From a virus: DNA of 51,455 nucleotides. Shown here piece by piece: positions 40,383 to 47,839 of this stretch; the stretch's first letter is position 1, and each line of letters starts with the position of its first letter. The position numbers and the translations under genes were made by a program. Below the pieces are notes generated by a model. That model was not told the origin of the DNA. It worked only from the letters and a program-made list of their open reading frames with translations, and did not search any database. The stretch lies in IMG/VR virus record IMGVR_UViG_3300032753_000042, positions 1 to 51,455 of that record; one strand, 5' to 3'.

Positions 40383-41276
40383 ATGACAGTATGGATATTG
40401 CACAAGAATGGCGAAGATTTTGAAAGCCAAAGATTGCTTGCTACATTTGCAGCAGCTGGCATAGAAGCCAAAGCAGTGCATCCCACAAAGTTCGATATAG
40501 TTGTACATGCATGTCACAAGGGCAAGATTAGATATGACGGCGAGTTAGTTAAACTACCAGACCTAGTGCTAACTAGAACAGGATCAGGTACTGATTACTT
40601 TGCTGCAGCCGTAGTGAGACAATTAGAAAAGCTTGGCGTAATAGTCGTCAATAGCAGCTATAGTATAGAACTGGTTAAAGACAAGATGGCTACTCACCAG
40701 CAGCTAGTCAAACACATGATACCAACTCCCAAGACCATGTTGCTGCACTTCCCTGTTAAAACTCAAGTGATCAAAGAAGAAATTGGCTTCCCTTGCGTTG
40801 TCAAAGTGATCACCGGCAGTTATGGCAAGGGTGTGCATCTCTGCGAGAATCGAAAACAATTTGAAAGCACTATGGAGCTTATAGATAATCTCGGCAGCAA
40901 GAAGATTTTGATTGTACAGGAGTTTGTTGCTGCTACCAATGGTAAAGATTTAAGAGTACTGGTAATAGGCGGCAAAGTAATAGGTGCCATGCGTCGCAGC
41001 GCCCCTGAGGGTGATTTCCGCGCCAATATCACAAGCGGCGGCACAGGAGAACCTTTCCCACTTACAGATGAAATAGAGCACCTAGCTAGAGAAACTGCAA
41101 GAGTGATGGGGTTGGATATAGCCGGAGTTGATTTGTTATTTGATACCAACGGTTACAAAGTATGCGAATGCAACAGCGCTCCTGGCTTTGAAGGTTTTGA
41201 AAAATATGTCCAAGTAGACGTTGCACAGGCTATAGTAAATTATGTCCGCATGAGGTTGAATTTAGTAATTGCGTGA
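40383..41276 (+). CDS. RimK-like ATP-grasp ligase
   Basis: 297 residues from the ATG at 40383, preceded by GAGGTGG. The layout matches RimK: KLPDLVLTRTGSGTDYFAAA, then VKDKMATHQQLVKHMIPTPK, FPCVVKVITGSYGKGVHLCE (ATP-grasp loop), ILIVQEFVAATNGKDLRVLV, and IAGVDLLFDTNGYKVCECNS (metal-binding Asp/Glu and Asn). RimK enzymes add glutamate residues to ribosomal protein S6 or join amino acids in small molecules. The phage copy could modify a host ribosomal or other protein. The substrate cannot be read from sequence. Confidence 0.88.
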   Translation: MTVWILHKNGEDFESQRLLATFAAAGIEAKAVHPTKFDIVVHACHKGKIRYDGELVKLPDLVLTRTGSGTDYFAAAVVRQLEKLGVIVVNSSYSIELVKDKMATHQQLVKHMIPTPKTMLLHFPVKTQVIKEEIGFPCVVKVITGSYGKGVHLCENRKQFESTMELIDNLGSKKILIVQEFVAATNGKDLRVLVIGGKVIGAMRRSAPEGDFRANITSGGTGEPFPLTDEIEHLARETARVMGLDIAGVDLLFDTNGYKVCECNSAPGFEGFEKYVQVDVAQAIVNYVRMRLNLVIA

Positions 41277-41291
41277 TACTAAACTCATGAT

Positions 41292-41492
41292 ATGAGTCTT
41301 TCAGAATTTGTTGATAGTTTGTCATTTGAATCAGTACCTGATGAATTTCTTAGAGAAACAGAGATTAGGTTCAAAGAGCTGTATCCTGGCGATTATGATA
41401 TCAACATCGAATATACAGACGAAAGAATATCTATAAAATTGAAGTTTATAGACATTTATGCAAAAACAGAATGGGAACTAAAATATAGTTGA
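41292..41492 (+). CDS. Hypothetical acidic small protein
   Basis: 66 residues, acidic, ending in a beta-like segment (DERISIKLKFIDIYAKTEWE). The start codon sits in a short perfect inverted repeat (ACTCAT-GAT-ATGAGT at 41283-41297). No function is recognised. Confidence 0.55.
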   Translation: MSLSEFVDSLSFESVPDEFLRETEIRFKELYPGDYDINIEYTDERISIKLKFIDIYAKTEWELKYS

Positions 41493-41517
41493 CTATAGTG
41501 TAAGTATATGCTACCAT
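41489..41517 (+). promoter_or_regulatory. Extended -10 promoter, probably leaderless
   Basis: TTGACT at 41489-41494 overlaps the upstream TGA stop. After 17 bases ending in ATGC comes TACCAT at 41512-41517. The ATG at 41525 lies where transcription should start. Confidence 0.62.
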
Positions 41518-41524
41518 AACCAAG

Positions 41525-41728
41525 ATGAATATTAGATCTTTAAATGTTGGCACTTACAGGTGGGCTATGTACGTTACTGCCAAAGATTGGCGAGAGTACA
41601 ACGAGTTCAAAACGTGGATGAATGAGAACTTTCCAGCTTGTATGTGTGCCAACCGAGGACCAAATACTTTTGAAGTAAGAGGTACTGATACAGGCATTCT
41701 CATGACTATCAAATTGAGGTGGTTATGA
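41525..41728 (+). CDS. Hypothetical small protein
   Basis: 67 residues (MNIRSLNVGTYRWAMYVTAK, then ENFPACMCANRGPNTFEVRG). The end (DTGILMTIKLRWL) follows the recurring C-terminal pattern of small proteins in this genome. The promoter -10 is 8 bases upstream of the ATG with no ribosome-binding site. Confidence 0.6.
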   Translation: MNIRSLNVGTYRWAMYVTAKDWREYNEFKTWMNENFPACMCANRGPNTFEVRGTDTGILMTIKLRWL

Positions 41729-42078
41729 CCTGGCTCTATATTATTGGAACAGGTTACCTATTAATTATGACTCTAGCATTTGCCGTGATTGCAAACTGGC
41801 GTAGTGTTAAATGGCATATGACGCTAACACCAACTTACAAAATACCATTTCCCAAAGGTGATGCAATATCAGGGTGTTATGAAACCCGCACAGTTTGGAT
41901 ACCATGGTTTGAGCAAAATTGCGGTGTGCTCTATAAAGATTGGGATATCGCATACAAGTCAGATCTTATGAAGTATGAACAACCACCCGTGCAAATTAAA
42001 ATTAAGAGAAATCACAAAGAAGTTATGGCGTGGTTTATATTGAGCGGAATTTGCACAGCGGATAACAAGACCGGTTAA
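41725..42078 (+). CDS. Single-TM membrane protein
   Basis: 117 residues with an N-terminal membrane segment (TWLYIIGTGYLLIMTLAFAV) and a soluble tail containing VWIPWFEQNCGVLYKDWDIA. It overlaps the previous gene by four bases. The function is unknown. Confidence 0.62.
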   Translation: MTWLYIIGTGYLLIMTLAFAVIANWRSVKWHMTLTPTYKIPFPKGDAISGCYETRTVWIPWFEQNCGVLYKDWDIAYKSDLMKYEQPPVQIKIKRNHKEVMAWFILSGICTADNKTG

Positions 42079-42090
42079 ATTAGTGTATAT

Positions 42091-42119
42091 TTGACAACAT
42101 CCGATAACGATGCTATCAA
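42091..42119 (+). promoter_or_regulatory. Extended -10 promoter
   Basis: TTGACA at 42091-42096, 17-base spacer ending in GATGC, and TATCAA at 42114-42119. GAGGATTCG precedes the ATG at 42148. Confidence 0.68.
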
Positions 42120-42147
42120 TGTAAAATAATACAGAGGATTCGAAAAC

Positions 42148-42588
42148 ATGGCGCGCGCTGAAATGGATGTTAGCGTCCTCAAGGACAAGATTTTAATTGA
42201 AATCAAGATAGATTTCAACAACAGTGCCATTTTATTTGTTACTGAAGATCACGAACAATATCGCATGTATCACGAGCAGGATTGCTGCGAATCTGTAACC
42301 ATTGAGGACATTGTTGGAGATCTTAACGATCTATTGGGAACTCCCATCCTGCTCGCAGAGTCAGTTACTAACAGTATGTATGATGTTACGCACGAACCCG
42401 ATATCTACCAGCGCACGTTCAATATACTGAGCGACCCGGGGCCCAAGAACGATTACGAGGAAAGCTATACGTGGACCTTCTATAAGTTCTCTACCATAAA
42501 GGGTAGCGTAACTATCAGATGGTACGGGTCATCAAATGGATATTATTCAGAAAGTGTAACTTTCGCTAAGATTCAAAGTGAGCAATAG
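42148..42588 (+). CDS. Hypothetical protein of a DUF7448-like phage type
   Basis: 146 residues. TEDHEQYRMYHEQDCCESVT IEDI and ESYTWTFYKFST, GSVTIRWYGSSNGYYSESV match a small conserved phage/bacterial domain of unknown function with a DCCE segment and a C-terminal WYG(S)xNGYYSE strand. It ends on TAG, directly followed by the next ATG. That makes TAG a true stop here. Confidence 0.65.
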   Translation: MARAEMDVSVLKDKILIEIKIDFNNSAILFVTEDHEQYRMYHEQDCCESVTIEDIVGDLNDLLGTPILLAESVTNSMYDVTHEPDIYQRTFNILSDPGPKNDYEESYTWTFYKFSTIKGSVTIRWYGSSNGYYSESVTFAKIQSEQ

Positions 42589-42589
42589 C

Positions 42590-42847
42590 ATGGAAAAGAA
42601 AAATGCCGCTGTTCAACACCAAGATATACTTGGGCGGAATATCAATATAAATGACTGGGTAGCTGCTCCAATTAGAACTTGGGGCGGTGGAAGTGCAAAT
42701 TTGTCAATCTGCAAGATCATTGGAATTACGCCCAAGATGGTTAGAGTAACATCTAAACGATCTTTGGATTATCTCGTATATCCTCACAATGTGGTACTAC
42801 TACCAACCGATGAGGTTGCATTTCATATTCTAAAAAATAGTGATTGA
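42590..42847 (+). CDS. Hypothetical small protein
   Basis: 85 residues, beta-rich (ININDWVAAPIRTWGGGSAN, LSICKIIGITPKMVRVTSKR). A small beta-barrel such as a KOW/SH3-like fold is possible from the pattern. The function is unknown. Confidence 0.57.
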   Translation: MEKKNAAVQHQDILGRNININDWVAAPIRTWGGGSANLSICKIIGITPKMVRVTSKRSLDYLVYPHNVVLLPTDEVAFHILKNSD

Positions 42848-42859
42848 CGAAATTGATAG

Positions 42860-42887
42860 ATGACATTTGTGTCTAGAGACATATAAT
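42860..42887 (+). promoter_or_regulatory. Promoter for the DUF805 gene
   Basis: ATGACA at 42860-42865, 16-base spacer and a perfect TATAAT at 42882-42887. A TCTAGA palindrome lies in the spacer. TTGGAG precedes the ATG at 42922. Confidence 0.6.
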
Positions 42888-42921
42888 GTGTTATAGTCAA
42901 TCAAGACTTTGGAGATACAAA

Positions 42922-43311
42922 ATGGATTATAAGTCAGCGTTGTTTAGTTTTGACGGTAGGTTTAATCGTATGCAGTACTTTGGTTGGACTATTGCCACCG
43001 TTGTTGCTGCAACTGTATTGGCACTGATACTAGTTGCTATTGGCAGTGCAAACGACGCAACTGCCGTTCTTGCAATTATATTGGGTTGTATTGCAACAGT
43101 TGGTTATGTATATGTAGGTATGGCCGTCATGGCCAAGCGGCTACATGATCTAGGCTATGCAACTATCAACTTGCTGTGGATCTGGTTGATCAATCTTGCA
43201 TCAGCTGCGTTCCATGGAACCAGTGAGACCCTAAGTCTTTTGCTGTCTATTGTTGGATTTGGTATTGGCATGTATCTGTTGTTTGCACCAGGTCAGACAG
43301 GTACCAACTAG
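42922..43311 (+). CDS. DUF805 inner-membrane protein
   Basis: 129 residues from the ATG at 42922. FSFDGRFNRMQYFGWTI is the DUF805 signature and MAKRLHDLGYATINLLW is the conserved loop. Four hydrophobic segments are visible (VVAATVLALILVAIGSA and others). Members occur in bacteria and large phages. The role is unknown; membrane remodelling or phage-resistance roles have been suggested for such proteins only by context. Ends on TAG. Confidence 0.85.
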   Translation: MDYKSALFSFDGRFNRMQYFGWTIATVVAATVLALILVAIGSANDATAVLAIILGCIATVGYVYVGMAVMAKRLHDLGYATINLLWIWLINLASAAFHGTSETLSLLLSIVGFGIGMYLLFAPGQTGTN

Positions 43312-43312
43312 T

Positions 43313-43585
43313 ATGGTAATCAGCCTGCCTGATGTTAAGGTAAGCAAACTCAAAGTCAATAGCTTTGAGGCAGTAGAGGACCTAGTGAGATGGCTTGATG
43401 AGCATATCTCACTAGGTATTAAGCATGATTCATGGGCAGTTGTAGTCAACGGCTATTACAAATGGCGTAGTGTAGACAGCAGTTGGATTGTCGAGTGGAG
43501 ACCCTATTTAAAAGAAGCTACTATATACGGGTTAGAAAAAGATACACTGATAGAACTATGTCTCAGTGTAGATCTAGGAGAGTAA
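43313..43585 (+). CDS. Hypothetical small protein
   Basis: 90 residues starting two bases after the DUF805 stop. It contains VEDLVRWLDEHISLGIKHDS and WAVVVNGYYKWRSVDSSWIV, with a Trp-rich strand. No family is recognised. Confidence 0.57.
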   Translation: MVISLPDVKVSKLKVNSFEAVEDLVRWLDEHISLGIKHDSWAVVVNGYYKWRSVDSSWIVEWRPYLKEATIYGLEKDTLIELCLSVDLGE

Positions 43586-43586
43586 C

Positions 43587-44417
43587 GTGAAGATATGTCA
43601 GTGGTCAGACCTACATCTAGAATGGCAGAAATCTGCACCCACATGGCCAAACTCAGGAGCAGACGTTCTGATATTGGGTGGTGATATCTGTCTTGCAGAA
43701 CATATTTGGCGCAATCCATCTGACATCAAACCCGGTGTCATACAAAAGGACGATCGCATACATGATGCACGTCGTTACAGAGAATTCTTCCGCCATGTGA
43801 ATGACCAATTCAAACACGTGATTTATGTTGCTGGAAACCACGAACACTACGAGGGTCGTTGGGACAGGACCATACAGGTTCTTACAGAAGAGGCTGCACG
43901 CTATCCCAACATACACTTTCTTGAGCAAGGCAAGGTTGTGATAGACGGCGTTGTGTTCCTGGGTGCATCATTATGGACCAACATGAATCGCGAAGATCCA
44001 ATCACCATGATGAGTGTTCGAGATCTAATGAACGATTATAAAGCCGTTGCAGACTTCTCAACTGGCAGTTGGGACAGGTTGAGACCTCATACCACTGTGG
44101 CTAAACATCGAGAGACACTGCAGTGGTTGCGCTTGATGCTAAACGAGGATAAGAGCAAAACTGTTGTGGTCACACACTATGCTCCGAGCTATCAGAGTAT
44201 ACATGAGACCTACAAGGGTCAATGGATAACCAATGGTGCATTTGCAAGTGATCTAGATGAGTTTATCATAGAGCATCCGCACATCGCCCTGTGGACACAT
44301 GGTCATGTTCATAATAGATTTGATTACATGATAGACTCTACCAGGGTAGTCTGTAATCCTCATGGATATCCGGGCGAGAACACTGAATTTGATCCTAACC
44401 TAATAATAGAGGTATGA
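43587..44417 (+). CDS. Calcineurin-like metallophosphoesterase
   Basis: 276 residues with a GTG start after GGAG. All five motifs are present: KICQWSDLHLEW (DxH), VLILGGDICL (GD), VIYVAGNHEHYE (GNHE), VVVTHYAPS (VxTHxxP) and LWTHGHVHNRFD (GHxH). These enzymes hydrolyse phosphodiesters or phosphomonoesters on nucleotides, RNA ends or signalling molecules. With RNA ligases and nucleotidyltransferases nearby, an RNA-end processing role is a reasonable guess but is not shown. Confidence 0.9.
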   Translation: MKICQWSDLHLEWQKSAPTWPNSGADVLILGGDICLAEHIWRNPSDIKPGVIQKDDRIHDARRYREFFRHVNDQFKHVIYVAGNHEHYEGRWDRTIQVLTEEAARYPNIHFLEQGKVVIDGVVFLGASLWTNMNREDPITMMSVRDLMNDYKAVADFSTGSWDRLRPHTTVAKHRETLQWLRLMLNEDKSKTVVVTHYAPSYQSIHETYKGQWITNGAFASDLDEFIIEHPHIALWTHGHVHNRFDYMIDSTRVVCNPHGYPGENTEFDPNLIIEV

Positions 44418-44420
44418 ACT

Positions 44421-44726
44421 ATGAAAAAGAGCAATATAGAAACGATAGTGGTAATTATATCGGTTATTGTTGCGGTTGGCATATCATTTTGGTTAGGATG
44501 GAAATCTTATCCTCTGTTATCTGGTAATCAGTGTCATGCTATCGATCAAGTACATGCAGGTATGAGCAAGCAGGATCTAATTAAGACATGCGGCGAACCA
44601 GGTAATATTATAACAGTTCACACAGCAAACAGAACACAGGACATTTGGTACTATAATTTTGATCGCGATTCAGTAACAATATCAGATAATACTGTGACAT
44701 TTATAGACATTGGAAAAGGCAATTGA
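44421..44726 (+). CDS. Membrane-anchored BamE/SmpA-like protein
   Basis: 101 residues. The N terminus is a single membrane segment (TIVVIISVIVAVGISFWLGW). The rest (VHAGMSKQDLIKTCGEPGNI, then TQDIWYYNFDRDSV) has the SmpA/OmlA-type G-M-x-x-x-D-h-x-x-x-x-G-x-P pattern and an aromatic strand. A periplasmic location is inferred. Possible roles in cell-envelope interaction during infection are not supported by direct evidence. Confidence 0.7.
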   Translation: MKKSNIETIVVIISVIVAVGISFWLGWKSYPLLSGNQCHAIDQVHAGMSKQDLIKTCGEPGNIITVHTANRTQDIWYYNFDRDSVTISDNTVTFIDIGKGN

Positions 44727-44727
44727 T

Positions 44728-44925
44728 ATGACTACATTAAGTAACGAACTAAGAGAATTGATAAACATGAGAAACAATCTTCCTGAGGAATTCTCTGGTA
44801 CATATTGGCATCATGATCGCCAAGATGTAGATAATGCATTATTGATATGGGTTTTAGAAAATTCAACAGCCTTAATAGATGCGTTGGAATATGCAGAAAC
44901 GGAAAATGATTTGATTGAAAACTAA
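44728..44925 (+). CDS. Hypothetical small helical protein
   Basis: 65 residues from the ATG at 44728. It includes LRELINMRNNLPEEFSGTYW and VLENSTALIDALEYAETEND. No family is recognised. The next gene starts directly after the stop. Confidence 0.58.
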   Translation: MTTLSNELRELINMRNNLPEEFSGTYWHHDRQDVDNALLIWVLENSTALIDALEYAETENDLIEN

Positions 44926-45276
44926 ATGGAACCAGTGCATTTTAATTCAATTATAGATATTGTGAACATACTGCTGTCAGAATTATTATTGGGGTTATTG
45001 GTAGCAGCATTAACAACACTGTTGATATCATTAGTGTTGATCAAACGATTTTTTTGTAAATATTTCACAAAGGTTTCTCACCGTGACAACACACCAACCT
45101 CAACTGAAGAAGAAGTCAACGTCGGCATTTGGCCATATACTAACTCTAATACAAGATGGACACCTTACTCACGCGCAAGCCTTAGTAGAAGCAGAAGAAG
45201 CGCAGATAGATTTCTATCGGGACGAACTATGCAAAGCGCTAGACGAACTCGCCGGCGTTCAAGCAGAGTTAGATAG
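44926..45276 (+). CDS. Membrane protein overlapping another gene
   Basis: 116 residues with a long hydrophobic segment (ILLSELLLGLLVAALTTLLI) followed by a positive region. From 45083 its frame overlaps the next gene in another frame, and its C terminus there is Ser/Arg-rich, as expected for a shadow sequence. The true product may end through a frameshift or may carry this odd tail. An embedded spanin-type pair was considered, but no lipobox was seen. Confidence 0.5.
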   Translation: MEPVHFNSIIDIVNILLSELLLGLLVAALTTLLISLVLIKRFFCKYFTKVSHRDNTPTSTEEEVNVGIWPYTNSNTRWTPYSRASLSRSRRSADRFLSGRTMQSARRTRRRSSRVR

Positions 45277-45310
45277 CATCAAAAAAACTTATAAATTTCA
45301 ATTGACGTAA
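45083..45310 (+). CDS. Hypothetical coiled-coil protein (GTG start)
   Basis: 75 residues. FGHILTLIQDGHLTHAQALV, EAEEAQIDFYRDELCKALDE and LAGVQAELDSIKKTY form helices with heptad spacing, which makes this the more likely coding frame in the overlap. It starts at a GTG inside the upstream membrane gene. Confidence 0.6.
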   Translation: MTTHQPQLKKKSTSAFGHILTLIQDGHLTHAQALVEAEEAQIDFYRDELCKALDELAGVQAELDSIKKTYKFQLT

Positions 45311-45329
45311 CATCTATAGATGCTATAGT
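45302..45329 (+). promoter_or_regulatory. Extended -10 promoter with a palindrome in the spacer
   Basis: TTGACG at 45302-45307, 16-base spacer ending in TGC, and TATAGT at 45324-45329. The spacer contains the perfect palindrome CATCTATAGATG, which may be an operator. TGGAGA precedes the ATG at 45352. Confidence 0.68.
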
Positions 45330-45351
45330 ACGCTTCTAATTGGAGATTGTC

Positions 45352-45714
45352 ATGAAAGTCACTGTGAAAAATCCAATGTATGCTGAACGCAATCGCTATG
45401 CGTTTTATATTCCCGAGTTTCTTACGTATGAAGGTGATCGTGTTCCTGCTCCAAAATGGGCGCCAGATGATACCGTCTGCCTAACTACCGGCAATCTCAA
45501 TTGGCCAATTAGAATGCTAGATTCAGCCTCAATTACAAGCATTGACGATAAAACTGTCGTTTCTGCAAAGGTTGAGTCCAAAAACAAGACTGTTACTGTA
45601 GAAGGCAGCAAAGGGCAGAAGTATGTAGTAACCATAACACCCGAAGGCAAGACATGTACTTGTCCTGGGTTTGGTTTCCGCCATAGCTGCAAACATGTAC
45701 TAGCAGCCAATTGA
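45352..45714 (+). CDS. SWIM zinc-finger protein
   Basis: 120 residues from the ATG at 45352. TCTCPGFGFRHSCKHVLAA is the SWIM motif CxC-x(n)-CxH at the C terminus. The N-terminal 100 residues are beta-rich (AFYIPEFLTYEGDRVP, VTVEGSKGQKYVVTITPEG). SWIM domains bind DNA or proteins, and the short phage versions have no assigned role. Confidence 0.82.
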   Translation: MKVTVKNPMYAERNRYAFYIPEFLTYEGDRVPAPKWAPDDTVCLTTGNLNWPIRMLDSASITSIDDKTVVSAKVESKNKTVTVEGSKGQKYVVTITPEGKTCTCPGFGFRHSCKHVLAAN

Positions 45715-45733
45715 CCACAAATCTAATAGTCAA

Positions 45734-45759
45734 ACTAGGCTGGGGAAACTCAGCCTAGT
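45734..45759 (+). terminator. Hairpin after the SWIM gene, possible weak terminator
   Basis: ACTAGGCTG at 45734-45742 and CAGCCTAGT at 45751-45759 are perfect complements with an 8-base loop. No T-run follows. It could still end or stabilise transcripts before the next promoter. Confidence 0.5.
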
Positions 45760-45762
45760 ACC

Positions 45763-45791
45763 TTGACATTAATTCAACAATTTGGTAGCAT
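45763..45791 (+). promoter_or_regulatory. Extended -10 promoter for the HNH-RNA ligase, probably leaderless
   Basis: TTGACA at 45763-45768, 17-base spacer ending in TGG, and TAGCAT at 45786-45791. The ATG at 45798 is where transcription should start, and there is no ribosome-binding site. Confidence 0.65.
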
Positions 45792-45797
45792 TGAAGT

Positions 45798-46820
45798 ATG
45801 GCACAGTTATTAACCAGAGACCAATTTCGCGAAGGTGTCTTTGCGCGCGACAGTCACAAGTGCGTGTTCTGTAAAAATCCTGCTGTGGATGCTCATCACA
45901 TACTAGAACGCAGACTTTGGACTGACGGAGGATATTATCTAGAAAACGGTGCCAGTGTATGCTAGCAACATCACCTCGAATGTGAAATGACTACAATATC
46001 TGTAGAGGCTGTGAGAGAAGCTTGTGGTATACGCAAGAAGGTTATACCAGAACACCTCTATGAGGATGTAGTTTATGACAAATGGGGCAACGTAATACTC
46101 CCAAATGGTCAACGCATGAAAGGCGAACTGTTTGGCGATGCTAGCGTACAGAAAATATTGTCACAGGGAGGTGTACTAGACCAATTTGTAAAATACTACA
46201 AATATCCTCGAACCTATCATTTACCTTGGTCGCCTGGCGTAAATGATGACGATAAAGTCATACACGATGTTGCTGTATTTGACAATTGTGAGATAGTGGT
46301 TACTGAAAAGATGGACGGCGAAAACTGTACCATGTATTTGGATTATATACATGCTCGCAGCATTGATGGACGCAATCATTAGAGTCGAGATTGGGTTAAA
46401 AATTTCCACAGCAAGATACAGCATGACATACCCGAAGGCTATAGAATCTGCGGAGAAAACCTATATGCCAAACACAGTATTGCATACAATGAACTTGGTA
46501 GCTACTTTTACGGATTTAGCATGTGGAATGAAGATACCTGCTTGAGTTGGGACGAAACTTTGGAATGGTTTGACCTAATTGGCATACAGCATGTGAATGT
46601 CCTATATAGAGGTATGTTCGATGAGAAGTTAGTTCGCAACCTACAGAAATCATTAGATTTTTCTAAGCAAGAAGGCTATGTTTTACGCAAGGTTGGATCA
46701 TTTAAGATGAATCAATTTAAGAACAGTGTTGGTAAGTTTGTGAGGAAGGATCATGTTCAGACCAAACAGCATTGGATGTATGACAGGATAGAACAGAATC
46801 GTATTAGGACCTTGACATGA
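45798..46820 (+). CDS. HNH-like plus RNA ligase fusion with two in-frame TAG codons
   Basis: 341 codons in one frame from the ATG at 45798, with TAG at codon 56 (45963-45965) and codon 195 (46380-46382). The first 65 residues are a zinc/HNH-like domain (CVFCKNPAVDAHHILERRLW, ENGASVC, then HHLECEMTT). The ligase core follows: VVTEKMDGENCTMY with the nucleotidyl Lys (motif I), HARSIDGRNH and SRDWVKNFH (motif Ia region), RICGENLYAKHSIAY (motif III), EGYVLRK (motif IV) and KFVRKDH (motif V). Sequence homology runs through both TAG sites without a gap. The TAGs fall at positions where related proteins vary, so Gln or another residue would be tolerated. It could be read through, suppressed or inactivated. 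Confidence 0.85.
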
Positions 46821-47131
46821 GAAAATACCTAAGCAACATAAAAAACAATAAAAAATGGTTATTTGAGGAAGCCATACGCATTAGTGGTAGAACGGATATT
46901 CATATTGACGACGATCCAATGCCCTATTGGGGTTATACGGGTTATATCAGTTACAATACAAGTCAGACATTTGATAGTTATGTACACCTTCGCAAAGATA
47001 TGATTGGTAGTTATTTCAGTATATATGTAGATAATAGCAATAGCGACTGCAGTGATTTTTGGAAAGTTGTTGATAAGTTACGACTTTTGAAAGAGTGGAA
47101 AGTATATGAAATTCTCTCAGAAGATGATTGA
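46817..47131 (+). CDS. Hypothetical protein
   Basis: 104 residues, overlapping the ligase stop by four bases. It contains YLSNIKNNKKWLFEEAIRIS and GYTGYISYNTSQTFDSYVHL. No family is recognised. It is translationally coupled to the RNA ligase, so expression may depend on reading through the upstream TAGs. Confidence 0.58.
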   Translation: MRKYLSNIKNNKKWLFEEAIRISGRTDIHIDDDPMPYWGYTGYISYNTSQTFDSYVHLRKDMIGSYFSIYVDNSNSDCSDFWKVVDKLRLLKEWKVYEILSEDD

Positions 47132-47155
47132 CATCTTGACAAGATGTGCTAGTAT
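47128..47155 (+). promoter_or_regulatory. Extended -10 promoter with a 7-bp palindromic operator
   Basis: TTGACA at 47128-47133 overlaps the TGA stop. After 16 bases ending in TGC comes TAGTAT at 47150-47155. Within the spacer ACATCTT-GAC-AAGATGT is a perfect inverted repeat from 47131, with a second TTGACA in its centre. A repressor site is plausible. Confidence 0.75.
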
Positions 47156-47179
47156 TGCTCTATAAATTGGAATTGGATA

Positions 47180-47599
47180 ATGGTAGCATATCTAGCTTAC
47201 GGAGCCAACACACATCTAGATCGAATGGCACAAACATGCCCTAATAGCCAGCTGATTGGCAAAGCGTGGTTGCATGACCATAAACTGGTGTTTAGGTATC
47301 ATGCTGATATAGAACCATGCAAAGGCAGTGTGGTATGCGGGGTACTTTGGGAAGTTACTGAACAAGACCTAATGGTATTGGACGAGATAGAAGGATATCC
47401 CAACTACTATACTCGAATCGAAGTCATGGTACACACAGACAGTCTAGATGCACCTGTTAGTGCATTGGTATACAGCATGGTAGACAAGTCATATGAACAG
47501 CCGCCGCGCGATCAATATCTAGGCATATGCTGCGAGGGTTATAAACAAAATGGATTGTTGCTAGATCAAATATCAAATGCGTTGGGAACAGATCAATGA
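47180..47599 (+). CDS. Gamma-glutamylcyclotransferase-like (GGCT/AIG2) protein
   Basis: 139 residues. YLAYGANTHLDRM is the YGSN-type loop at the N terminus, VVCGVLWEVTEQDLMVLDEI and EGYPNYYTRIEV carry the conserved Glu region. The fold cyclises gamma-glutamyl amines to 5-oxoproline. Phage copies may act on a glutamyl-modified product. The presence of a RimK-like glutamate ligase in the same window is suggestive but not proof of a link. The start ATG follows AATTGGA. Confidence 0.83.
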   Translation: MVAYLAYGANTHLDRMAQTCPNSQLIGKAWLHDHKLVFRYHADIEPCKGSVVCGVLWEVTEQDLMVLDEIEGYPNYYTRIEVMVHTDSLDAPVSALVYSMVDKSYEQPPRDQYLGICCEGYKQNGLLLDQISNALGTDQ

Positions 47600-47838
47600 C
47601 CGTAAAAGATGCTATAGATGCATGGCTTACGGTTAATGGTAAAAGAGATCCTAGACCTATGCTTGATGAGTATTTTTCAAGCTACACAGATAGAGTAGAC
47701 GTTGATAAAAATGAAATTGCCATTTGGTGCGACGAGAACCTTGGCAATGAAAACTGGTATAGGGCGTTCAACAAATATTGGTTTTCAACTCAATCGGACC
47801 TAACAATGTTTAGGTTGGCATGGCAGGGAAACTCATAA
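47596..47838 (+). CDS. Hypothetical small protein
   Basis: 80 residues (MTVKDAIDAWLTVNGKRDPR). It ends SDLTMFRLAWQGNS, which matches the ends of several unrelated-looking proteins here (DDATLFRLVWS, KTAVLAKLTWG). It overlaps the GGCT gene by four bases. Confidence 0.58.
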   Translation: MTVKDAIDAWLTVNGKRDPRPMLDEYFSSYTDRVDVDKNEIAIWCDENLGNENWYRAFNKYWFSTQSDLTMFRLAWQGNS

Positions 47839-47839
47839 T

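Noticed and set aside
44926-45310. Embedded Rz/Rz1 spanin pair
   Set aside because: No lipoprotein signal with a lipobox cysteine was found in either frame, and no lysis genes are nearby.
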